Shown in pieces: positions 33,459 to 39,359 of a stretch of DNA of 64,000 nt (the stretch's first letter is position 1; each line of letters opens with the position of its first letter). A program made the translations under genes and the position numbers. Below the pieces are notes generated by a model. It ran no database searches. It worked only from the letters and a program-made list of their open reading frames with translations, and was not told where the DNA came from. This DNA comes from Patescibacteria group bacterium. Lineage in GTDB: Bacteria; Patescibacteriota; Patescibacteriia; JAHIZJ01. Where the stretch lies: the NCBI GenBank assembly GCA_041661625.1, contig JBAZUB010000001.1, forward strand, positions 124,001 through 188,000, read 5' to 3'.

Positions 33459-33851
33459 TCAAGCAGACTTGTGGAGAGTCACTCTCGCTCGGCCCGAGCT
33501 ACTCATTTCGAGGACAAGTGTGCCCGCAAGCCCGTTACAAACCTTGAGAAAGAGTAGCTCGTAGTAGTCTCTCCAGGCCACATTGCTCGGCACTTGAATG
33601 ATATCCGACTCATAAAACTCACTAAAGCACGGAAGGACGTCTCGGCAACCATGGCTAGGAATGATATGCCAGCGTGCACCCTTCACGACGTCGACGTTTT
33701 TCGCGGTCGTCCTGAAGTCAATCTCGAGACGACTTTCACCGCTCTCGGATCCCGTCATGCTTTGTCTGATCGCTCGGATCAAGAGCGCTGTACTCTGCTC
33801 AAGCCGGAGCAGATCCGACGGCGTAAAGAAGTTCATGTGCAGATCGGGCAT
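33459..33851 (-). CDS. hypothetical cassette protein (reverse orientation)
   Basis: 130 aa from the ATG at 33849-33851, preceded by AAGGAGGCTAAAC. Not recognised: MPDLHMNFFTPSDLLRLEQS, then TALLIRAIRQSM, a beta-like middle (RLEIDFRTTAKNVDVVKGAR), then ARVTLHKSA at the end. No TM or signal. Own promoter 33933-33961 and terminator 33409-33434. The cassette head GTTATATGCCATTTGGGTTT pairs over about 26 nt with its tail ending at 33989. Confidence 0.6.
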   Translation of the reverse strand: MPDLHMNFFTPSDLLRLEQSTALLIRAIRQSMTGSESGESRLEIDFRTTAKNVDVVKGARWHIIPSHGCRDVLPCFSEFYESDIIQVPSNVAWRDYYELLFLKVCNGLAGTLVLEMSSSGRARVTLHKSA

Positions 33852-33932
33852 GTTTAGCCTCCTTGGAAGGTGGTAAGAAACCACGGAAATCTGCCAAGCA
33901 GGTGCCGAGCAGATTGGAAAGGAACCGTGCTA

Positions 33933-33961
33933 TTCTTATCACAAAATTGTTCCTATGTCAA
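33933..33961 (-). promoter_or_regulatory. sigma70 promoter in cassette
   Basis: TTGACA (33956-33961), 17 bp, TAAGAA (33933-33938). Confidence 0.75.
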
Positions 33962-33982
33962 CCCGAACCAAACCCAAACAGC

Positions 33983-34180
33983 ATGCAACAGTGTGTGTAC
34001 GGCTCCGCGTTTAAAGATTATACTTGAGGTGGATTAGGGAAGTTTTAGAAGTTCCTCAAACCTGAGTAGCGTTCGAAATGCCGCTCCGCCCAAATCGCCG
34101 GTTCATTATGGGGGTTGGCCTCCGGCCTTATTGTACCCCCTCCATTCACCAGCGACTTCGTACACACGCAAACGTTGCCT
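33983..34180 (+). repeat. attC-like site 17, long (198 bp), with TCC-triloop branch
   Basis: Core ATGCAAC, arms GTGTGTACG and CGTACACACGC, core GTTGCCT. The interior includes GGGGG, GGCC-TCC-GGCC, TTATTGTA, CCCCC: the same branch as sites 5, 22, 23 and 24 with a covarying stem. No gene in it. Confidence 0.75.
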
Positions 34181-34207
34181 CTCAACTAAGATTGTAATTT
34201 ACCTGGT

Positions 34208-34750
34208 ATGAGTTTCAAGATTTGCTTCATCGGTTCCATTCCAAAAGGTGATGACCACCGAAAGGGTTGGACTGACTGGAAAACACGTTACACACAGGTG
34301 CTTTCAAAACTTGATGGTGTCGAATTCGTTGACGGCGATGATTGGAAGGACGAATCACAGCCTCAACTCACGTTCGGTCATGATGCGAGTATGATCAAAT
34401 CATCCGATCTCATCATTGTAGACGCCGAAAAAGAAATCGGAAAAGGTATTGGCGCTGGTACGGCTCAAGAAATACTCATCGCCAAGTATTTTTCCCGGCC
34501 AGTCATCGCCGTCATTCCGAAAGACACTCATCATCGCCGGTCCAACATTGTTTTCAACGGCAGTCTCATTGGGGATTGGATTCACCCTTTCTTACTCTCT
34601 ACATCCGATCTCGTGGTCGAAAGAATTGAAGACGCTCTTCCGTGGATTCGAGAATACTACCAGAATCCAAAAAGTAAGCGTATACTGGATATGACCATCA
34701 TCGATGAGGCAATTGCTGCTTTCAAGCTTTATCAAGATACGAACGGTTGA
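34208..34750 (+). CDS. nucleoside 2-deoxyribosyltransferase-like protein
   Basis: 180 aa. Begins FKICFIGSIPKGDDHRKGW (beta strand then GS-P loop), then SSDLIIVDAEKEIGKGIGAG followed by TAQEILIAKYFSRPVIAVIP. The D-x-x-I-x-x-x and G-T-x-x-E pattern matches the flavodoxin-like NDT/DNPH1 fold, in which the Glu is the catalytic nucleophile cleaving or swapping the base of a deoxynucleoside. The second half is unlike typical NDTs, so substrate and even activity are uncertain. Cassette head GTTGCCTCTCAAC pairs with GTTGAGAGACAA near the end, 11 nt before the actual closing core GCCTAAC. Confidence 0.7.
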   Translation: MSFKICFIGSIPKGDDHRKGWTDWKTRYTQVLSKLDGVEFVDGDDWKDESQPQLTFGHDASMIKSSDLIIVDAEKEIGKGIGAGTAQEILIAKYFSRPVIAVIPKDTHHRRSNIVFNGSLIGDWIHPFLLSTSDLVVERIEDALPWIREYYQNPKSKRILDMTIIDEAIAAFKLYQDTNG

Positions 34751-34762
34751 GAGACAAACATC

Positions 34763-34819
34763 GCCTAACAGCGTATATACGTCATACTATGCACGGCGCA
34801 TGATAAGCAAACGTTGTAC
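34763..34819 (+). repeat. attC-like site 18
   Basis: Core GCCTAAC, arms GCGTATATACGTC and GGCGCATGATAAGC (imperfect), core GTTGTAC. The left core does not match the unit's own head; an insertion of about 11 nt next to it is likely. Confidence 0.75.
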
Positions 34820-34849
34820 GCCATAATAAAAACTCATTAATTAACATCT

Positions 34850-35497
34850 ATGCAGAAAACTCAGATATTTTACATTCACGGCGGTGATACTTTTAGGAAC
34901 CAAAAGACATATTTGCATTTTTTAAAGACTCGTAAAATATCAGTGCCTTACAGAATTAAATGGCACACTACGTTTTTAGATAAGAAACTTGGCGCAAATT
35001 TCGAAATCATACGACCTCGGATGCCCCTTCAAGATAACGCCAAGTATGGAGAATGGGCGTTACATTTCGAACGGCACTTTCCTCTGTTGAGAGATGGCGT
35101 TATTTTAATCGGCGGGTCTCTCGGCGGCATTTTTTTGGCAAAGTACCTTTCGGAAAATAAATTTCCCAAAAAAATACTTGCTACCTATTTAGTCTGTCCA
35201 CCGTTTGACGATTCTCTGCCAAACTATGACTTGGTTGGCGGCTTCAAATTACCAGTGGATTTATCATTGCTTGAGCAAAATTCACCAATACTTCACTTAC
35301 TGTTCTCAAAAAATGATGGCGTAGTACCTCCTTCACACGCCAAAAAGTATGCCGTCAAACTAAAAAATGCAAATATTATCGTATACCCTCGTATTAATGG
35401 TCACTTTGAAATATCTGAGTTTCCAGAGATTGTGAAACTGATAAAAGCTGATCTTAAGAAAAAGCAGTTCTTATTACGGCGTACAATACCTAGTTAG
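34850..35497 (+). CDS. alpha/beta hydrolase (RBBP9/YdeN-like)
   Basis: 215 aa. IFYIHGGDTFRNQKTYLHFL gives the oxyanion-side start; the nucleophile elbow is GGSLGG (residues about 89-94, Ser catalytic); the acid is probably Asp in LFSKNDGVVPPSHAKKY; the base is His in RINGHFEISEF. Single domain, cytoplasmic, likely a serine hydrolase of unknown substrate. The cassette starts at 34814. The stop codon (TAG, 35495-35497) lies inside the right core GTTAGGC of a collapsed site, so the C-terminal TIPS is encoded by the recombination site. Confidence 0.82.
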   Translation: MQKTQIFYIHGGDTFRNQKTYLHFLKTRKISVPYRIKWHTTFLDKKLGANFEIIRPRMPLQDNAKYGEWALHFERHFPLLRDGVILIGGSLGGIFLAKYLSENKFPKKILATYLVCPPFDDSLPNYDLVGGFKLPVDLSLLEQNSPILHLLFSKNDGVVPPSHAKKYAVKLKNANIIVYPRINGHFEISEFPEIVKLIKADLKKKQFLLRRTIPS

Positions 35498-35499
35498 GC
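35481..35499 (+). repeat. attC-like site 19, collapsed
   Basis: GTACAAT, ACCTA, GTTAGGC: cores without arms. The left flank pairs with the unit's head (TTGTACGCCATAATAA). AATACCTAGTT also occurs at the array's left edge (24227-24237). Confidence 0.55.
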
Positions 35500-35564
35500 A
35501 ACACGGCGCTCTTTGAAAGAACGAATACTGTTAGGAAGCTCGGACCAATTACTGAAGGGAGGTA

Positions 35565-35807
35565 ATGATGATGAAAGAGCTCATTGTTCGGCGTACTGGA
35601 CCAGATTCTGCCCCGCGGTTCACCTTGAACGCTGCGGCTGAAACTACCCAAATTGCCGTTCGAGACAGTGGAACCGGAACCGTGGAGGTGATCTTTACCG
35701 GCACATTCTACTCGGATGAGGCATACAAAGAACAGGGTGGTGCAGAGAGGGAGAGGCAATATCTGGGGCACTACCGAGAGACTGGAAAGCCCGTTCCAAC
35801 TTCTTAG
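35565..35807 (+). CDS. hypothetical small cassette protein
   Basis: 80 aa. Ribosome site GGGAGGTA then three ATG codons (35565, 35568, 35571). LIVRRTGPDSAPRFTLNAAA and TQIAVRDSGTGTVEVIFTG suggest beta strands, followed by a polar helix (AYKEQGGAERERQYLGHYRE). No TM or signal. It is in the plus orientation, with hairpin GGGGAGA/TCTCCCC after it (35830-35852). Function unknown. Confidence 0.6.
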   Translation: MMMKELIVRRTGPDSAPRFTLNAAAETTQIAVRDSGTGTVEVIFTGTFYSDEAYKEQGGAERERQYLGHYRETGKPVPTS

Positions 35808-35829
35808 TTTAGATCCTTGCGACTATCCA

Positions 35830-35852
35830 GGGGAGATACCGAGCGTCTCCCC
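35830..35852 (+). terminator. hairpin after the 35565-35807 gene
   Basis: GGGGAGA-TACCGAGCG-TCTCCCC, without an obvious T-run. Confidence 0.4.
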
Positions 35853-35884
35853 GCTTCCTAACAGTATTCGTTGAGCGCCACATC

Positions 35885-35900
35885 GCCTAACACGTTATAT
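35885..35900 (+). repeat. attC-like site 20, collapsed
   Basis: GCCTAAC-AC-GTTATAT: only the two cores remain. The left flank GAGCGCCACATCGCCTAAC still pairs with the unit's head at 35493. Confidence 0.55.
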
Positions 35901-35924
35901 GACATCAATATTTCTCTTCCAAGA

Positions 35925-36269
35925 ATGTTGAACCAGCAAAACGATTATCGGCCCGTATTCTGGGCACATCTCACGTTACTCGCTATCATCCTCATTTCGC
36001 CTTTATTCTTTTCCTGGTGGCTAATTGCAATAGCGGCGATCGTTCTGTGGATACAGAATATCGTTATTGGTGGATGTATTCTCACCTTTCAGCAATTCGG
36101 CAAGTCAGACCCGGACATGACCTTCTGGTACCACGTACTCACTCGGCTCAAACTGAAGGTCAATAAACGAAAGGTAAAAATAACAGTTCGATATATCCTC
36201 CCATTCGTTATTATCACCCTTGCCCTTCTTTGGCAAAAAGGTCTTAGTCACGATCCGCTGCTGTTCTAA
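35925..36269 (+). CDS. hypothetical membrane protein
   Basis: 114 aa from the ATG at 35925 (an upstream TTG would run across the collapsed site). Three hydrophobic helices: FWAHLTLLAIILISPLFFSW, WLIAIAAIVLWIQNIVIGG and ILPFVIITLALLWQ, with a basic loop (LKLKVNKRKVKITVR). QQFGKSDPDMTFWYHV in the second loop resembles DUF2784-like or other small inner-membrane proteins but no firm match is claimed. The cassette 35895-36333 has paired ends (GTTATATGACATCAATATTT at 35894). Confidence 0.65.
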   Translation: MLNQQNDYRPVFWAHLTLLAIILISPLFFSWWLIAIAAIVLWIQNIVIGGCILTFQQFGKSDPDMTFWYHVLTRLKLKVNKRKVKITVRYILPFVIITLALLWQKGLSHDPLLF

Positions 36270-36286
36270 CGATAAATATTGACATC

Positions 36287-36339
36287 ATACAACAGCGCGT
36301 ATACGACATTAGCACGTCGCATATACGCAAACGCTGTAC
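36287..36339 (+). repeat. attC-like site 21
   Basis: Core ATACAAC, arms GCGCGTATACGAC and GTCGCATATACGC, right core GCTGTAC (second base changed from T). Confidence 0.85.
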
Positions 36340-36349
36340 GATATCGTGT

Positions 36350-36397
36350 TTTTTCACAAATAGAAGCGAGACCCTGGAGTAGGCTCCGTGGGTCTCG
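36350..36397 (-). terminator. terminator of the 36425-36697 gene
   Basis: CGAGACCC/GGGTCTCG arms, minus-strand continuation TTCTATTTGTG; same module as at 28825-28864. Confidence 0.65.
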
Positions 36398-36424
36398 TGG
36401 GTGTGCGGATGTCTGTTGAACCTC

Positions 36425-36697
36425 CTATTTACCGGCCTGTAGAAGATAGGCCGCGAGCTCTTCCTTCCAGTCGGGCCACGAGAGATCTCCGAACACCTCC
36501 TGGCAGGCTTGGCAGCCGTCGGCTATCCGTCTGATGTCTTTTGCCTGGAGGACCTCAGGGGTAGCACATGATAGGTTAGGAAACATAGGGGTCTTCATAT
36601 CCGCATCAAAGTGAGCCCTCAGAACCTCCTTCTCCGGAGCCGAGTCGGGGATGCATGCGAGAACACTCTCGACTATCTCCTGCGGGGTACGAGCCAT
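36425..36697 (-). CDS. hypothetical cassette protein (reverse orientation)
   Basis: 90 aa from the ATG at 36695-36697, preceded by GGAGGTGGTC. MARTPQEIVESVLACIPDSA, PEKEVLRAHF, IRRIADGCQACQEVFGDLSW: helical, with CQAC as a possible single metal or redox knuckle; unrecognised. Own promoter 36766-36794 and terminator 36350-36397. The cassette head (GCTGTACGATATCGTGTTTT at 36333) pairs with its tail ending at 36847. Confidence 0.6.
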   Translation of the reverse strand: MARTPQEIVESVLACIPDSAPEKEVLRAHFDADMKTPMFPNLSCATPEVLQAKDIRRIADGCQACQEVFGDLSWPDWKEELAAYLLQAGK

Positions 36698-36765
36698 GAC
36701 CACCTCCTTCTATGACGACCCATGGGCCAGGACACACCACAACAATACCATTTCCTCGACAAAGT

Positions 36766-36794
36766 AAATTATCGCATCTTACAGAAAATGTCAA
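36766..36794 (-). promoter_or_regulatory. sigma70 promoter in cassette
   Basis: TTGACA (36789-36794), 17 bp, TAATTT (36766-36771). Confidence 0.7.
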
Positions 36795-36931
36795 TGGCTA
36801 GACGATCAATGTGGCTAATAATGGCCAAAAACACGACACCGTACAACACTGTGTATCTGGTTCCGCAAATAAGGAATTCATGATTATTTCTTTGATTCAG
36901 ACTACGTTTTTAATGTCTCGAAAAAGAAAGG

Positions 36932-36963
36932 GAGCCCCGGGAACAGAAGTCCACGCGGGGCTC
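36932..36963 (-). terminator. terminator of the 36993-37211 gene
   Basis: GAGCCCC/GGGGCTC arms with minus-strand continuation CCTTTCTTTTTC. Confidence 0.7.
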
Positions 36964-36992
36964 AACACAAACTGAGATCAAGCTGTCGCTTC

Positions 36993-37211
36993 TCAGGTGG
37001 TGATCGACGGGTCTGTAGCGGCCACCTCGACGGCCTCGTGGGGATCCATTGCATGTAGTGGCGTGACGATCCAAGGGTCATCTCCGATCTTGCTCCACTG
37101 CACCTTTATCCAAGTTCCATCGGGGAGACGAACCTCGTTACGGCGGTTGTCTGATTTTACCGAATAGATCCTTCCACCCCACGTAAAAGTAGCAGTCTGA
37201 CTTGTTGCCAT
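36993..37211 (-). CDS. hypothetical small beta protein, LPDG family (reverse orientation)
   Basis: 72 aa from the ATG at 37209-37211, preceded by GGGAGGAGCC. TATFTWGGRIYSVKSDNRRN, then EVRLPDGTWIKVQWSKIGDD: aligns in pattern with the 63-aa protein at 32902-33093 (FxWxGxxYxV, N, LPDG, V, W). Near-consensus promoter 37263-37291 and terminator 36932-36963 make a complete expression unit. It sits between the two halves of attC-like site 22. Function unknown. Confidence 0.6.
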   Translation of the reverse strand: MATSQTATFTWGGRIYSVKSDNRRNEVRLPDGTWIKVQWSKIGDDPWIVTPLHAMDPHEAVEVAATDPSITT

Positions 37212-37262
37212 GGCTCCTCCCTTTTTAGGCCATTTTCGTCTCGTGGCATTACGAGACACTAA

Positions 37263-37291
37263 TGTATATTACATTTATTGAAAAATGTCAA
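37263..37291 (-). promoter_or_regulatory. sigma70 promoter in cassette
   Basis: TTGACA (37286-37291), 17 bp, TATACA (37263-37268). Confidence 0.8.
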
Positions 37292-37473
37292 GGAGCAAAT
37301 TGAATTGTAAAAAGTCCTAATTTAAGGTAAAATAATCAAGAATTCCTCATTTGCTCCACCCAAATCTCTCGTTCGTTTCGGGGTGCGCTCCGCGCAATTA
37401 TACCCCCCCCCCACTCACTTCGAGACTTCAGATACGCCGAAACGTAATACGAAATAAATATTATCCTGACTCT

Positions 37474-38121
37474 ATGAAAACTCTAATTCTTACTTCCAGC
37501 GGACAGTTCATCACCGCCCATAATATAGATCAGTTTTTGCCGAAGAAAATTACCGATTGTAAGATCGCATACATTATTACTGCATCGAAAAAGGTCAATG
37601 ATACAGGTTATGTCGATCGACATCGGCAAAAAATGAATGAGCTGAACTTCTCCTACACGGAAATTGATATTGCCGGTAAGAATGAATCAGAATTAAAAAA
37701 GGCACTCGACGGATACGATATTATCATGGTTGAGGGTGGAAACACATTCTACTTATTAAAAGCCGTCCGTGAAAGCGGCTTTGAAAGTGTTCTCCAGGGA
37801 CTGATCGAAAAAGGTGTTGTGTACGTTGGTTCATCTGCTGGTTCATATATCGTGTGTCCGTCAATTATTGTGGCAACCTGGTCAAATCGCGGTTTTGATC
37901 AATGCGGTATCATAGACTATACTGCCATGAACCTAGTGCCTTTTTTACTCAAAGCTCATTACACACTGGAGATGAGGGCAATGCTTGAAGAAAAATCAAA
38001 AGACCTGCAATATCCGGTTCGGGTGCTCAATGATGGCCAGGCACTGCTTGTCCAAGACGGAGAAGTTCAGCTCCTCGGAGGCGGTGAGGAAATTACGCTT
38101 AATCCTAAAGGACACGGATAA
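37474..38121 (+). CDS. peptidase S51 family protein (dipeptidase E / cyanophycinase-like)
   Basis: 215 aa from ATG 37474; the frame opens earlier but runs over site 22. MKTLILTSSGQFITAHNIDQ, then AYIITASKK. MVEGGNTFYLLKAVRESGFE is the family's substrate-side motif, and VYVGSSAGSYIVCPSI carries the nucleophile Ser of G-x-S-A-G. It would cleave Asp-X dipeptides or a related bond in the cytoplasm; a catalytic His is expected near LLKAHYTLEMRA. The cassette runs from 37445; head and tail pair over about 23 nt around three mismatches. Confidence 0.85.
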   Translation: MKTLILTSSGQFITAHNIDQFLPKKITDCKIAYIITASKKVNDTGYVDRHRQKMNELNFSYTEIDIAGKNESELKKALDGYDIIMVEGGNTFYLLKAVRESGFESVLQGLIEKGVVYVGSSAGSYIVCPSIIVATWSNRGFDQCGIIDYTAMNLVPFLLKAHYTLEMRAMLEEKSKDLQYPVRVLNDGQALLVQDGEVQLLGGGEEITLNPKGHG

Positions 38122-38131
38122 TATTTTCATC

Positions 38132-38242
38132 GTATAACACGGTATATCCGATATGGATTCGTTCGCTTAGGCGGTAGCGCTCCGTGCTATTATACCCCCC
38201 CCCCACTCACTTCGAGACTTCAGATACGCCGAAACGTTGTAC
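38132..38242 (+). repeat. attC-like site 23 with TCC-triloop branch
   Basis: Core GTATAAC, arms CGGTATATC and AGATACGCCG, core GTTGTAC. Apex GGCGGTA, GCGC-TCC-GTGC, TATTA, TACCCC. Confidence 0.75.
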
Positions 38243-38306
38243 ATAAATAGAGTTGGGACTACAGCCAGCAAAACATTATTAAATATTTACTTATTAATCC
38301 CATATT

Positions 38307-39056
38307 ATGAGAGTTGCAACATGGAATATTGGTGGGGGTTTCATAGAATCAAATCAGAAACATGAATATGATATTGAAGATATTAACTACTTTATCCAAG
38401 AGCTAAAATCAATAAATCCAGATATTGCATGTTTCCAAGAAATTCATGTTTCTGAAAAAAATGATCAGCCAAAGATAATTGCTGATTCTTTGGGGTTTCA
38501 ATATATTACGACTCATTCAATAGCGGGTTCCCATTTAAAAGATAATGATAAATTATCAATTTCTATCATCAGCAGATTCCCTGTAATTTCATCAAAATTC
38601 AATTTACTCCCTAATCCTAATCTCCAATTTGAATGGAGAGGGAAAACGGCATTTTCTCATGATAAAGGTTTCATGGAAGCGGTCTTGGATTTTAAAGGAA
38701 CAAACATTAGAGTACTATCTGGGCACATGGTTCCATTCAGAAAATTTGGTAAGAATTTTTTAGATGGTGAATTTAAAGAGATTAGAAACCAAATTGAAAT
38801 AATTATTCTTCATGAGAAAATGCCAAAAATAATCTGTGCTGATATGAATTTTAATGATGAAATTGAAAAGTTAATTCCAAATGTATTTGAAAATGATTTT
38901 AAATTTGTTTTAAAGAATAATCCAACAACTCCAAAAGGAAGAACTTATGATAAAATCATTGTTTCAAAAGAATGGGAATCTTCTAATTCTGATATAATAA
39001 ATGGCAAGGCTGATCATTTTTTATGTTTTGCTGACATTGAATTAAAAGATAAATAG
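38307..39056 (+). CDS. endonuclease/exonuclease/phosphatase (EEP) family protein
   Basis: 249 aa. MRVATWNIGGGFIESNQKHE (catalytic Asn), NPDIACFQEIHVSEK (metal-binding Glu), SIISRFPVIS, GHMVPFRKF (GH, middle), IICADMNFND (D-x-N) and KADHFLCFADIE (C-terminal D-H). All EEP catalytic positions are present. It could be a nuclease, phosphodiesterase or phosphatase. Base composition is far more AT-rich than any neighbour, suggesting a separate origin. Last gene of the array; its cassette ends pair poorly and an extra 70-bp GC-rich piece lies before site 24. Confidence 0.85.
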   Translation: MRVATWNIGGGFIESNQKHEYDIEDINYFIQELKSINPDIACFQEIHVSEKNDQPKIIADSLGFQYITTHSIAGSHLKDNDKLSISIISRFPVISSKFNLLPNPNLQFEWRGKTAFSHDKGFMEAVLDFKGTNIRVLSGHMVPFRKFGKNFLDGEFKEIRNQIEIIILHEKMPKIICADMNFNDEIEKLIPNVFENDFKFVLKNNPTTPKGRTYDKIIVSKEWESSNSDIINGKADHFLCFADIELKDK

Positions 39057-39123
39057 AGGAACGCCCCAACTCAAACTCAAGGGGGACGCTGCGCTTTCGC
39101 TCTACTGCGCTACGCCCACCCTC

Positions 39124-39231
39124 GTATAACACGGCTTATACGACATCGGTGACTTCCTTCACTGGTAGCGCTCTGCGCTAAGTTTACCAGTTCCGTTCGT
39201 CCCCGGCGTCGCATACGCCGAAACATTGTAC
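39124..39231 (+). repeat. attC-like site 24, last of the array
   Basis: Core GTATAAC, arms CGGCTTATACGAC and GTCGCATACGCCG, right core ATTGTAC (G changed to A). Apex CTGGTA, GCGC-TCT-GCGC, TAAGTT, TACCAG. Confidence 0.75.
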
Positions 39232-39359
39232 TGTAATCTGCTTGTCATATTCACCTTTTGACCAAAAGGTGTTTTTGACATTTTGCTCAAAATTGCGTAT
39301 GTTTCACTGGTATTACCTACTGTATAATAAGGATCGATAAAGTCATTTAGTATTCAACC

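Larger units (their letters stand above)
35520..35872. repeat. 20-bp perfect inverted repeat bracketing a cassette gene
   Basis: 35520-35539 (AACGAATACTGTTAGGAAGC) and 35853-35872 are exact reverse complements; with the outer cores the unit's ends pair over about 40 nt. Confidence 0.85.
36841..37450 (+). repeat. attC-like site 22, interrupted by a reverse gene unit
   Basis: Left half GTACAAC and GTGTATCTGG (36841-36860); right half CAGATACGCCG and GTAATAC (37430-37450, core decayed). In between are a 25-nt inverted repeat (36866-36890 and 37329-37353, three mismatches), the gene at 36993-37211, and a TCC-triloop branch near 37380-37405. Confidence 0.65.
24236..39231 (+). mobile_element. integron-like gene cassette array (24 attC-like sites, no integrase in window)
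   Basis: About 15 kb of small units, each ending in an imperfect palindrome. Sites have left core xxxxAAC, left arm, loop, right arm, spacer (often AAAC) and right core GTTxxxx. For most units the bases after the right core that opens the unit are complementary to the left core of the site that closes it, for example GTTGTCCGAA at 29422 and TTCGGACAAC at 30253. This linkage is established for integron cassettes, where recombination falls between G and TT. Plus-strand genes have their site downstream of the stop, as in integrons. Flanks are housekeeping genes. No tyrosine recombinase lies in the window. Confidence 0.85.

Noticed and set aside
24236..39231. CRISPR array
   Set aside because: Spacing is irregular, most units contain genes, and repeats are diverged palindromes whose cores covary with the unit ends, not near-identical repeats with uniform spacers. 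No cas genes.
24236..39231. Composite transposon or insertion sequences
   Set aside because: Inverted ends are unit-specific rather than one shared terminal repeat, and no transposase frame exists in the region.
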